64,000 bases of DNA, taken from assembly GCA_905221605.1 (NCBI GenBank), contig CAJNDS010002196.1, forward strand, positions 504,001-568,000. Reading direction: 5' to 3'. The notes beneath the pieces were generated by a model. It did no database searches, was not told the DNA's origin, and saw only the letters and a program-made list of their open reading frames with translations. Positions 11,154 to 22,420 of the stretch are shown piece by piece; the stretch's first letter is position 1, and every line of letters starts with the position of its first letter. The DNA is from Symbiodinium natans (taxonomy: Eukaryota > Sar > Dinophyceae > Suessiales > Symbiodiniaceae). A program made the position numbers and the translations under genes.

Positions 11154-14111
11154 ATGGGAAACATCTGCTACACCACCGGCACGGATGGCAAAGGCACAGC
11201 GGGAACGAACTGTCTGGCTTCTTTGGCGTTGCTAGCAGGCGTTTATTCCTATGACGCGATCGACGCGATTTCGCGCCATGTTTACGATCCAAAGTTTCAA
11301 GTTCCCGACGGCACCGGGCAGGAATTCTGAAAACTGTGCCTATTCGCTTCCTACTCGAGTATGGGAGCAAGCATCCCAAGCTCGCTCTACGTAGCTACAA
11401 GAGACACCCACCACACCTCTTGACAAAAGAATCCCACACTCACCATATTCACATGCTTAGGGTTCCATTGTTTTGTTTTGGTTGGTGTTGTTTAGACGTT
11501 TCATCCATGTCATCCCTGAGTGAACTGGCTGCAACTCTTCGCTGGCATAGTTCCGGATTCCGCACCCGATGTGTGGTCGTCCCAACCCTCACTCCGACCC
11601 TCGACGCCAGATGCCTTCTGCCCACGTTGCCTCCATGTTTTCGACTCCCCCGAGCTGTATTCCCCAACTTTTCAGGGCAAAACGGACGCGGCCAACTACT
11701 TTGCGGGCTCAGCCCGTGCCTTCGCAAAGTCCAAAAAACCTTCACATGCCCTTGGGGTCCGCAAGCCTTGGCGGCATTTTTGGCCTCGCGAACGCTTCGC
11801 AAGCCTGCCGTGCTCTTTCAAACCTTCGCCTCACCTTCTTGGGACTCGCAAGCCTTCGCGATCATTTTTTCCGCCGGCCCCTAACCCAGCGACCACATCC
11901 GTCTCGCTATTAACTTTTGCTACCTGCAAATCATCCAAACCCTAGATACTTCCAAGCGGTGTCAGGCTTTGAGTTCAGCTTTGCCAACATCCGGGCGATG
12001 CGCCGCAAGCGCGAGGAGAGCGTGGAATCACCTTGGTTTGGTTTCGGGAGTTCACAGCTTAGGGGTGTTTAGGCTTCAGGGTGTTCGAGGGTGGACATGC
12101 TGCAGGTGAGACTGCTCGTAGCCGTGCAACTTTATCCATGCCGACGCGTGGTCGTACTCCTGTGTAGATCAGGCTACTTGTGAGAGGACATGTGCGATGA
12201 TCGGAGTGCAGATGGTTTGAATTGCCGCCAATAAGGAGTAAAATTCTGTAGGTAGGCTGGAAAAATCTGCGGGTGATTAATGCGAGGTCAAGGCTTTCGC
12301 AGGCTTTTTTGTGGGCTGGCAGGCTGGTGACGGAGCCTTCTTGAGACCTGCCATCTTCCACTCCACTAAAGTTGAAGAAGCTGAGACGTGCTTCGGGACT
12401 CGCATGCCCATAAACCCTAAACCCTAAACCTCTTCCCAGATGCAACAGGAGAAAGCCATGCGCAGCACGGGAGCTGAGCTCAGCGAGCCCTACGCCATCG
12501 ACTGGAGCAAAGCCAGGACGCTGTAAGGCTACTGTAGGCCTTTTTTGTGGGATTTAGGGGTTCAGGGCGATTATTAGGGGTATGGGGTTAGGCTTACAAG
12601 TATGATTTGGGGGTTAGGTTTGGCCGCAGGCAGGTTGCTTTGCTTGCCTTGCGCTTGGTCTTGTCTTTCCCTCATCCCTGTCGCTGCTGCTCTCTTGCAG
12701 GAGCCAGAACTGGCAGTATGAGGAGCTGGCCGGCCCAGGCCCTCACTGAGCAAAGCCAAGCAGAATGCAGGGATGACAACAGCTCTCCCATCTTTTCTAT
12801 CAGGCTCCTTCTTCTTCAAGTTCCAGCCGGTCATCGAGAAGGTCAACGGACCCATCGCGGAAGGCCGGGCCAAGCTCAAGGAGAGCCCGTCGGACTTTGA
12901 GGGAATGAGGCTCGCACGTACTTGGGGGCATGTTCATTGCTTTTACTTTAAGCTTGGGGCGGCAAGAAATCGATGAACCAGGAAATTGGGGACAACAGGG
13001 AGAACAACCGAGCTCAATCGTTGCCTCAGCAACCATCACCCAAGGATGTACCAGACCAACATGACGGCACCTTGGCCGTTTGGGTTCAAGGGTCTCGGGC
13101 TTGGAGAGACAAACCTCTGACAGAAGGGTCTCTATTCCTATTTGAATGCCTGGTTGCTTAAGAGATGTCGACTGCAGGAGTGGCCAAAGGAGCACCAGAA
13201 GTATGACCTCATCAAGCGAACAGGCAGTGGCTACAGGTTCAAGCCTGGTTCAGAGCCCAACTTCACCTTCGTACAGGCCAAGTATGTGGCGCTAAAGCCC
13301 CACTCGGAGATCGGCGACTTCGAGCGTGATGCGTTCACTGATAAGATGAGCTTCCGTGGGCAAAAGTTGGCTCCTGCCTGCCATCCGGGACGGGGTCAGG
13401 GTATCTGTGATGTGCCCCACATCAAACTCATCGGTGAGATCCACCCCGACGACATCGTCCAAGGTTCTGTCGGCGACTGCTGGCTGCTCTCCGCCATCTC
13501 TGCGCTCTCCGAGTTGCTTGTAGGCACGAAACACTTTTACCCATTGCACGAGCCGGGACAACACAACGATGGCAATGGTGCTGTCAGAGCTTTATAACTA
13601 CTCAGCCGAGCAGATATGATATGATGTCAGTTTGGCGGTTACGAGCAGATTCAGTGTCGTTGCCTCCAGTGTGGCATATAGTTTGCTTTGCAGCGCGGGG
13701 GCGCGTGCTTAGATTCATGGAACACGAACCTTCCGCACCCCATCTACTACAGTGTTGAACTGCGTTGGAATTCCTTAAGCTGCTTGCAACATATAAGATA
13801 CTTGCGTGTAATGCAGAATGTAGAACAATAGTATACAGTAGACAAGTTGATATAATTACGCCGTATGTCTATACATGCAGCCGTACATGTATGTATGTAT
13901 GTATGTATGTATGTATGTATGTATGTATGTATGTATGTATGTATGTATGTATGTATATATATATAAATATATATTTATTATATGTATAGGTACACACGTT
14001 TTGCTTCTGCATTAATTAATGTGAATATGTAGTATGCCAGACACAGAGTTTTCATTTATGGCGTCTACAACACAGAATATGTTCCATATTGTAACTTCTT
14101 ACAAGTAATCT

Positions 14112-14148
<37 letters not shown>

Positions 14149-17100
14149 GCAGGCATAGATTTGTTTCTTCGTGTATTTTGGAATGTAGTGTGTGTGTATA
14201 TATTTAATATTAGTACAAAAGAACTCATATACACCATATACATATGTGTATTCCAGCTATTTTAAAAGGAACGAAAATGGTATACTACCATATACGCCAG
14301 TACAGTACTTTATGATGTATAACTGATTTTTTAGTAGGAAATGTAAATCACATACAAATCTGTATGTAACATATGATCATATATATATATATAGCTTATA
14401 ATGATTTGTTGAAAATGTATAAGAATTAGTATTTAGTGTGTGTATACGGTATACATGATGACTTATATTATACGCAAAACAGACTTTTCCACTATTAGGG
14501 CGCACACTCACATATGTAAAATATCCATATACATATATACACACATATGCTAGAATCGTAACAAAAAGCATGCTACGTAGTATATGCAATGCATGTACAC
14601 AATACATGTTGTGTGACAAGTGGAGCATGCTTTCAGGTTTGAGGGTGCCGTCGCGAAGATCTTTCGAAAAACGGATCGACTCAAGAGCCTGCCCCGCGAC
14701 ACACCCACCAAGTACACCGTGACTCTGTACGACTTGCAGCCTGGCAGAATGCGGTCTGCTCTCTCTCTCTCTCTCGCTATGTTGTTGCGATGATAGACAT
14801 AAGAGTTTTTTTTGATACCGGCGGATCTTGTGATCACTGGCCGACTTGCCCGAAAGGGAGACATCATCTGAATGTGAGGCGGGAGCTGCCATAGGCGAGC
14901 TGTAGGCCGGAAGCCACAACAGTGTTCACATTCTCAAAACAATTAACACTGCCGGCGTGGGAGGGTGGAGGGAAGCAGGGAGACTGCGGCCCCTGGACTC
15001 ATTGATGCTGTGAAGGGAAGCAGATGGGCCTCCCCACCGCCACTTCCGCCCCACCACCCCACAAGGCCGGGGGGGGGGGCGGGGGGGGGATGCAAGAAGG
15101 GTCTCGCGCCAGGCGTGTTCCGGGGTTTCCCTGAAGCTTTCCTGCGCTAGCTTCCGTGGCCATCCGCCCACTCTTGTTCGTCGCATGGCCAGCTGACGGG
15201 AGCCATGCATGAGACGCTGACTGGACTGAGTGCCATGGGATTGTACAAGCACCTGTTAGACCCGCTTCAAAGGAAGTCCTGGTCTCCTGTGGACATCGAG
15301 ATTGACGAGCGGCTGTGCATGCTACCTGATGGGAGTGATCTCCTAGGTGCGGCCAAAGTGAGAGACAGTGAGTGCCTGGATGTTGCCATGCGATGTACCA
15401 TTGTAGCTGGCCTTTGTAAGGAGTCTCATATACAATTTACATGTCACGGATGTATAAGTGTCCGCAGAAGATCCGCGAAGAGGGTGTGCAACAGGAAATT
15501 TGTCGGCGAAAGTTTTGACGCAAGGCACCTGTTTGCTATGCATCCGCGGCATAAGGCTCGCTCACGCCCAGCTGGCTGAAAGCCTCGTTCGGACCACACT
15601 ACCCCCAGCCGCGAGGGTCTATGGTTTATTTGGTGTTTAGGGTTTGAACCCTAAAATTTGCGAAAGATTGGCGCAAGCTCTGCGAAAGTCCCGCGAAAGT
15701 CTACCGTATCCCATGAAGGGCCCAGCCCACGTGGCATCTGCTCAACAAGTGTGCACATGTGTAGCTGTAGTACGTAGGCGCCATGGATGTGATTACAGGT
15801 CTTGGGGTTCAGGAGTGCACGCGACTAGGCGCGCCAAGGTTCCGCGAAGGGAAATTTCATTGTGGCATATTTTGGCGAAAGATACCTTTCCGGGACAAAG
15901 TAATCTAGATCAACTCTGTCTGGATTTCAATGCCGGCCACAACTCATGCGTAAACTCCCGAACCTGGCTTGAGTCTACTGAGACAGGTGGGCATCCAAGC
16001 TACGACGGGGAGCTGTGGGCATGCTACCTCGAGAAGGCCTCGGTGCCCAGAGTTCGTCAATCACATGATGGTTCAATCGGGAAGTCCAAAGGCCCTTAAG
16101 CCCTCCACCTTCAGGTCTGAAGTGCTTTGATATGTGGTGATGCTGCAAGGGGGCACCAAACGGGGCCATTGCACAGGCGGTTGCTATCCACTGCGGTGGA
16201 TGGGACGAGCTGGATGGAGGACAATGCCCCCATGCCTGGCGCATACTCACCGGCTGCAATGACCAGTGCCCTGCCGTTCAACTCATCCACGCGCTCACCT
16301 TCGACCCCATTCCGGGATTCACTGCATGTGGGAAATTTGTGAAACATCCCAAGCCCTTCCCTCCAACCTGAAAAAGAAACGAGGGGCATGAAAGGGTCTG
16401 GACCGCCGAAACCGCTGTCTGGATTCTGTCGAGGTTCAATCAAGATCAGGTCCTTTGTGGTGGCACCGTATGTGTATGGGTCAACATCAAGGGCAGTGAT
16501 AGAGTTGCTGAGCACCAGGTAGAATCAAGTAGTGCCCTGTTTGGGATTCAGTAGCTTGCAGATCATGGTCAAAGCAGCAGCCTCTCGGCTTCGGCTTGCC
16601 ATGATCATGACAAAGACGTCTTGTAAGAGTCTTGTGCTGCTCTTGGCTTTGCAGGTATGTTTTCATGGATGACGGCGATGGCTTTGAATGCTGCTGTGCC
16701 TGCACGATATCTGGCATCTTGCTTCGAGTCCAATTTTCACTTTCTGGTTTCATCAGTTCGTCGTTTGCCTTCCAAGGCTGGGGAAAGTTCAACCCTAATA
16801 CGGACAGTTGGGAGCACATGGAGAACTCCATCAAGAAGAGCTCTCAAAATATTTGGCGCATGGATTGGCCGGAAGTGGGCGGGGGAGGGGACAAGCGCAC
16901 CAAATGTGGCCACAATGAAATGCAGCTTGCCCGCACAGATCTTGTAGAGCGCTTTGAGTCCAGGGGCCTTGCTGAGTCTTGGCTTGGTGTGAAGACTTCC
17001 ACGAGGTTCGAGCGCATGTGCGCCTGGGACGACCAGAATTATGTCATGGCCGCCGGTTCCAAGCCGGGCTTCGACAACAACGACACAGACGGGATTGTGG

Positions 17101-18550
17101 ACGGCCATGCCTATACCGTGATCACGTGCTTGAACGATGTGGCTGGCACCACCCATGACCTAATCAAGGCTGCCTACTCAAAATTTCTCTTGAAAGGGCG
17201 CTGAAGCTAATCCGACACAGAACAGCAAGACTCCAGTAGACAAGAAGCTCCCCAGGGCCCTCAACCTGCAGGTACGGAATCCTTGGGGTCGGGGTGAGTT
17301 CACCTCGGGCGAGTGGTGCGACGACGGGCCCGGATGGAAAAAGCATCCGGAGGCCTTCCGTCTTGGGCTGTTTTTGGTTTAGGGTGGTCATAAGGGTTTA
17401 GGCTACTGTTTACCTTATAGGCCCTAGGACATGGTTGGTTTGGGTGCATGTGGGGTGTTCAATGCGAGCCAGATAATTTAGGATTCTGGGGTTTCGGGTC
17501 AGAGCGTGGTTTCAGGAGTTCAGGATGCAGCTTCGCAGTATAGGTGATCATTGAAGCCCTAGGCCAACCCTGCAAGGACAGATCGTTGATGAACGTGTAG
17601 TTTAAGAGCAGTGAACCAATAGTGTTAAGCTTGAGGTCTGGATTCTCTTAACGTCTTGAAGTAGCAGGACTGCAGAAGAATCTGCAGTTTCGTTTCTCCT
17701 GCTACAAACCGCTGCACTTGCGCAAGAGTTCCCCCAATCATGAGAATGCGTGTCCAAAAGGTCGCCGCGGTCTGCCAGCCTGTTAATGCCAACGACGGCG
17801 TGTTCTGGGCTCCTCGGCCTAGCTGCATAGGGCCTAGCTGTGGGCGATCGCAGGGTTTAGGGTCTAGGGTTTAGGGTTAGGGTTTAGGGTTTAGGGTTTA
17901 GGGTTTAGGGTTTAGGGTTTAGGGTTTAGGGTTTATAGGGTTTATAGGGTTTTTAGGGTTTTTAGGGTTTTTAGGGTTTTTAGGGTTTAGGGTTTAGGGT
18001 TTAGGGTTTAGGGGGGTTTAGGGTTTAGGGTTTAGGGTTTAGGGTTTAGGGTTTAGGGTTTAGGGTTTAGGGTTTAGGGTTTAGGGTTTAGGGTTCCCTT
18101 TGGAGCTAAGTCCAAAGCTGTACTTTCGTCCATTCGGTTTGTCAGTTTCTGTTCCTTAACTTCTGCGCTTCAAAATTTGAAACCCCATGCTGAGAACCGC
18201 AAGCCTATAGCGATGACAGAGTTAGGTGAATCATCCGTAGGAGTTTGAGTAGTCAGAGTAGTCAGTGGGTTGTCCGGACTACCACCCTTTTGCAGTAGGT
18301 ATTGAGTGTGCACCATGCGGAGTGTACTTTCTTAATGCCCGCCTTCTTGCAGGGCTGTCTGTCAATTTAACCTTACTGCTTTTGTGCATTCGAGCCTGGG
18401 GGCGTGGGATCGTCTCGTGGGTGACTGGGGTTCTTCGGGGCGTGGGGGTCTCTGATGTGGGCCCTCGGCTTGGCAGGTCAGTAAAGAAGAGTTCTTCAAG
18501 TACTTCAAGACTGTTTACTTGTGTGCCATGGACATGAAGAAGTTTACTGG
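11154..18550 (+). CDS. calpain-type cysteine protease, 17 exons resolved, 3' end open
   Basis: Phase-consistent exons: 11154-11310, 11966-12021, 12440-12522, 12701-12738, 12804-12909, 13045-13066, 13178-13515, 14637-14735, 15273-15346, 15987-16036, 16177-16265, 16655-16689, 16777-16924, 17006-17168, 17272-17352, 17761-17808, 18477-18550 (553 residues plus two bases). The calpain catalytic signature is complete: VQGSVGDCWLLSAISALSE (Cys about residue 255), GIVDGHAYTV (His about 466) and VRNPWGRGEF (Asn about 489). Other family blocks are IHCGGWDELDGGQCPHAWRI, YVFMDDGDGF, NDGVFW and SKEEFFKYFKTVYLC. Cys-His spacing is about 210 residues, longer than about 157 in mammalian calpain-1, because of an extra segment around 16655-16924. 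Residues MGNICYTTG at the proposed start would suit N-myristoylation with a nearby palmitoylatable Cys, implying membrane association. No EF-hand domain is seen in what is resolved. Twelve of 17 donors are GC. The start exon is the least certain; the final exon or exons after the GT donor at 18551 were not found. Confidence 0.85.
13045..13066 (+). other. 22-nt microexon of the calpain gene
   Basis: AG|GATGTACC...GACG|GCACC encodes MYQTNMT plus the last base of an Arg codon. Without it, the exon ending at 12909 (phase 2) cannot join the exon starting at 13178 (phase 0). With it, the protein reads DFEGMR-MYQTNMT-EWPKEH without a break. A direct join would need a GA donor at 12899. Confidence 0.6.
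13516..14636 (+). other. AT-rich calpain intron with microsatellites
   Basis: This 1.1-kb intron (donor GAGTT|GCTTG, acceptor TTTCAG|G) is far richer in A and T than its flanks. It contains an ATGT tetramer array (about 13883-13955), CA and TA dinucleotide runs (14111-14148) and shorter TA runs near 14380. Tyr/Ile/Cys-rich open frames across it are repeat artefacts. Confidence 0.75.
15347..15986 (+). other. calpain intron (GT-AG)
   Basis: It joins SDLLG with GHPSYDGELW: CTAG|GTGCGG at the donor and GACAG|GTGGGC at the acceptor. The intron carries a single TTTAGGGTTT trace near 15636. No other feature is seen. Confidence 0.65.
17853..18095 (+). repeat. largest TTTAGGG array in the window, inside a calpain intron
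   Basis: About 33 units of TTTAGGG with length variants (TTTATAGGG, TTTTTAGGG, TTTAGGGGGG). It lies in the intron between the NDGVFW exon (ends 17808) and the SKEEFFKYF exon (starts 18477), in the orientation of the gene. Confidence 0.95.
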
Positions 18551-20236
18551 GTGAGAGGCTGCTCGAACTCTTGACACTCCCACAATGCTGGGCGTTTTAA
18601 ATCCAATTAATGCACCGGCTGGAGAACTCTCCGCCTTGCACCACGAGCTTGAACGGCAGCAGGGCTCACATGGGTAGTTCTCTAGATTAGGTTCCCTTTC
18701 GGGTTCCACCTAGGACCCCCCAAAAGGGACCCCAATTTCAGGGAACTACTCACATTCTTCAAGGAGTCCCACTGACTGGAGTAGCTTGCATCCTAAGCTC
18801 AAGTACCCAGCGTCACCCTGGACGACGTACATCTGTAAGGCCTCACTGAGCTTCCAATTTCAAGCAGCCATCAGGCCCCCCTTGGATAGTGCACAGGTAC
18901 CTTCTTTTCATGGTCATCTCCCTGTCGCATGAAGTCCGGCCAGCCCCACGTCCCGAACCTTGTAGAAGCAAACTTCGAGCCCACTTCGAAACTTCCCCAC
19001 CCCCCCCCCCAAACCCCACCCAAACCCCCCCCCAAACCCCCCCAAACCCCCCCAAACCCCCCCCAAACCCCCAAACCCCCAAACCCCCCAAACCCCCCCC
19101 AACCCCCCCCCCCAACCCCCCCCCAAACCCCCCCCACCCCCCCCCAAACCCCCCCCAACCCCCCCCCCCCCCAAACCCCCCCCAAACCCCCCCCAAACCC
19201 CCCCCAAACCCCCCCCAAACCCCCCCCAAACCCCGACTCAAGCCTCAGGTCACAGCAGCTGCAGCGGCTTCAATGCCGCACTGGTCCGGAGGCACCCCAG
19301 ACTGGAGGAAGGGCTTTGTTGGCAGGATACATTTTTGTGGGAATGGGGGGGGGGGGGGGGACGTTCAAGTAGATGAGTTGCTTTACTTTACTTCATGTTA
19401 CGTTTGGCGGCTTTAAGGCGCCCCGAGACCCACTCGTCTCGGGGTCTACGAGGGGATGCGGGGCCGCGCGCTTCTAGCGAGGGGCGACCCTTCCACCCGG
19501 CTTGTGTTGGAAGATTTCGGATTCTGCTTCAGGCTCGCCCGAAAGTATCAAGACTGAACGGGATTAGCGTGTTCGAGTTTCGATACTTTGGTTTTTGCAG
19601 CCAAGTGCGCTGACCCCGATACAGAGCGTCTTCTCCATACGACTGCCCGGAATCAACACTAGAGCCCCGAAATCCCGAAACTCCATACGCCCTTTCCAAT
19701 GAGAAACCCCTCAAAAAACCCCCCTCCCCCCCACCTCCCCTGCTCTGCCCCTCCCCTCCCTGCCCCCGCCCCCCCCTCTGCCCCCTGTCCTCTGGCCGAC
19801 TAGTGACCTTCTCCAAGGAGGCGCCTTGAAACGCCCCCCCCCCCCCCCCCCCCCTGCCCTCCCTGCCCCAACCCCACACCTCCCACCCCCCACAGCCAGG
19901 ACCAAGAAGCTCCCCAAGAACAGAGGGGCTTCTGGGAGAATTGGGCTTGGGGGGTTGAGAGGTCAAGGGCCTCTAGGGTCGGCGGCCTGAGCCGGGAGGG
20001 GGGGGCGGGGTTTGCCAAAGGAGCCCCTACCTCCTGTGCTGAACCGCCCTGGTCCGTGAGTTCACGGCGTGCGGGCGGCGTGGTCCTCCATTGCACCGAC
20101 CCCCGTTTTGAGGTTTGGAGGGGGAGGGAGGAGGGTTCAGGGTCGGCGGACCCCAAGCCGAAACACGCCCTAAACCCGAAACCCTAAAGCGAAAACCCTA
20201 AACCCTAAACAAAGCTTGGGAGCGCCTGTCAAGCAG
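18551..20236. other. calpain 3' region or intergenic; no exon recognised
   Basis: The 3' exon or exons of the calpain gene should lie here, after the GT donor at 18551, but I find no phase-2 exon with convincing codon use. The stretch is dominated by a C-rich array (18998-19236), poly-G at 19346-19360, and C-rich runs at 19720-19855. Confidence 0.4.
18998..19236 (+). repeat. AAACCCCCC-type minisatellite
   Basis: Roughly 20 units of AAA followed by 5-14 C. On the other strand it reads GGGGGGGTTT, resembling a telomere unit that lost its A and expanded its G run. Pro-rich and Gly-rich frames of up to 175 codons through it are artefacts. Confidence 0.9.
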
Positions 20237-22420
20237 ATTTCCTGAGAGGCGGTCCCGGACAGTGTGGCCCCACAACGACCCGAGGTTCCCCTGTGATGGG
20301 TTCACACTTGCAGGGTTTAGGGCTCAGGGTTTAGGGTTTAGGGTTCAGGGTTCAGGGTTCAGGACAGGGTTCAGGGTTTAGGGAGGGTTAGTAGGGTTCG
20401 TCAGATTGGCCCTCAACACGTGCCTGAACCGATGACAGCGATGGAGTGGAAGAGACGGCTGGGTTGTTCCCCAAGCGCACTTAGAGGTTCATGGGTAGTT
20501 GCAAGGGTTATAAGTCCCCTAAGTATAGTTACTTCACTTGTAACCCTAATTGCAACTACCCATGCTTCTACCAGCCTCCCAGGGTTCAAGTGCAATCATT
20601 TTTGTACCTTGTGCACGCTTGAAATGAATGGTGGGCCCTGGTGGGGCAGTTCAGGTTCGGGGTTTGTCAGAATTCTGCCTCACCCCCATGATGCTGATGA
20701 AAATCCGCCAGCGCACCTAACACCCAAACGCGCCACCCAAAACCCGAAGCCCAGCATCATTCCCGCAGGTCGCCTCACAGCCAGACGACGACCCCCCGGC
20801 AGGGTCAGACGCCCATGTCCCTGTTTGGAGCTGTGGCGAAGGGCTCGGGTCGAAGCCAATTCAGGACTTTAGTTTAGGTTTATGGTGCTCCGATTGTAGG
20901 ATCCTGACAGCAATCGGAAATCCCCACGCCATGCCTTTGAGAATTGTCGTCCGCCCACGCGGCTTCGGTGGTAAGGACACCTGCGACAGTCCACCCGACT
21001 GCCGTGCTGCGTGGAGATGTGACCATAGGCTGCTGCCTGAGAGTGAGTCAGGAGTCGGAGTCCCGTCCTTAGCATATTTCAAGCGTGCTCGTGTGGACAC
21101 AATCAATGCTCGGTTATTGCTTCAAGGCTTCTAGGTTTGGAACGAAAGTCGGCAGCCCGAAAAGTTCAGGACTGTTCAACTGTTTGCACAGCTGCTGTTT
21201 GCAAGTTCTAGATTATGACATCTTGCTGCAAATAAATTGTTGCACTGCTGGGTGTGCTTCGGTCATCATGCTGCGAACTGACCGTTCCAGTTCTGGACGT
21301 TTTGCTTTTATCATGCTGATTTACACAACCATCCAAATGCTGGACAAGCCATGCCCTGCTTCGACGTTGCAGAGTTGAAAAATGCTCCATCGCTCCATGC
21401 AGCGTAGAAACCACTTGCTCTGCAAATTCATGAAGAAAGACGTTGTCAATGCTTCATCCGGGCCTGCTGGTACAACAGCGACTCACACAGCGAGCATTGT
21501 ACATGATGAACGTTCACTGCAGGTACACAAGCGTCCCTGGAAGTTTCGCAACGACACCATGGTGTTCTTTGTCAGAAGCGTGCTCGTGCCCTCTGCTTTC
21601 AACCTTTCTTCGTAAACTTGATTCCCTCCGCAAATCTTCTGCTTCTTGTCCAAGAACATGCCGACACGCACCATGTTTCTCGTGTTCCTCTGTTCGATGG
21701 ACGGACCGCATGTGCAGCGACGTGCCACACACACACATGCTATTTCCCTTGGTCTCCCGCAAAGGAGATAGGCAAGCGAACGCGAGCATCACAACTCCAT
21801 GATCCAAGATTTGTTGGGCCAAAAATCCAAGGTGCAATGCCCCATATCCAAATTCCAAGACTGTTGCATCTTGTTGACTTGGATCTTACCGTAGACTACT
21901 ATGTATATTGAATATATATAGAGATGTATGTATGTATGTATGTATGTATGTATGTGTGTTTTTCATACATATACATGTACATATACATATACATATACAC
22001 ATACACATACATATACACATACATATACATATACATATACATAGAACTGTGCACCGAGTTCGATTGCTAAGATGCCTTTTCTTGCAACAGTTGCCCGCGA
22101 CATGCTTCGTCTTGAGCCTCAGGTGAAGGTTGTGTGATTGGAGAACACGCCATTGCTGGAGTCTCAGCGTGCTTGCTGCATACGTTCCCAAAGCCCCACC
22201 AGCTTGCAGGCACCAGTCCCAAGGCCCCAAATCCCGACGCCCCAATCACCAACAAGGGATATTGAAGTCCCTGCAAGACGACGGACTCGCTAAGATCGAC
22301 AGTGTCCCTGCAACCCGACAAGACCCAAACTGCAGAGTTTGGCAGGTCGGCCCTCGGGTGCGCCTGGGCGCGCGCTGCCGCATCGCAGCCATGGCCATTG
22401 TGGAGGCTCGGAGGCTCTAA
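20237..22420 (+). CDS. unidentified basic protein, three exons incl. terminal exon
   Basis: Exon 20237-20299 encodes FPERRSRTVWPHNDPRFPCD and ends GATGG|GTTCAC in phase 2. Exon 20769-20848 starts in the matching phase and reads SPHSQTTTPRQGQTPMSLFG then AVAKGSG. A last exon 22346-22420 after TTTGGCAG reads VGPRVRLGARCRIAAMAIVE and ends ARRL with TAA. Third positions are mostly G/C in all three. The exon ending at 20848 is in phase 1 and the last exon starts in phase 0, so an exon between them is missing or the last exon belongs to another gene. Family unknown. Confidence 0.4.
20306..20395 (+). repeat. degenerate TTTAGGG/TTCAGGG array in an intron
   Basis: It begins just inside the intron that follows the exon ending at 20299. 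A CCCTAAA-oriented run lies at about 20165-20212, just before the same exon, so that exon sits between oppositely oriented arrays. Confidence 0.8.
21920..22045 (+). repeat. ATGT and ATACAT microsatellites
   Basis: An ATGT tetramer run (about 21924-21957) is followed by ATACAT/ACACAT hexamers (about 21966-22042). The His/Ile-alternating frame is an artefact. Confidence 0.85.

Noticed and set aside
13765-14919. Tyr/Ile/Cys-rich frames over the AT-rich region
   Set aside because: They lie inside a calpain intron and follow microsatellites. Only 14637-14735 in this range is exon, in another frame.
18871-19416. Pro-rich (+) and Gly-rich (-) frames of 97-175 codons
   Set aside because: They only read through the AAAC-rich minisatellite; all frames are open because the repeat lacks stops.
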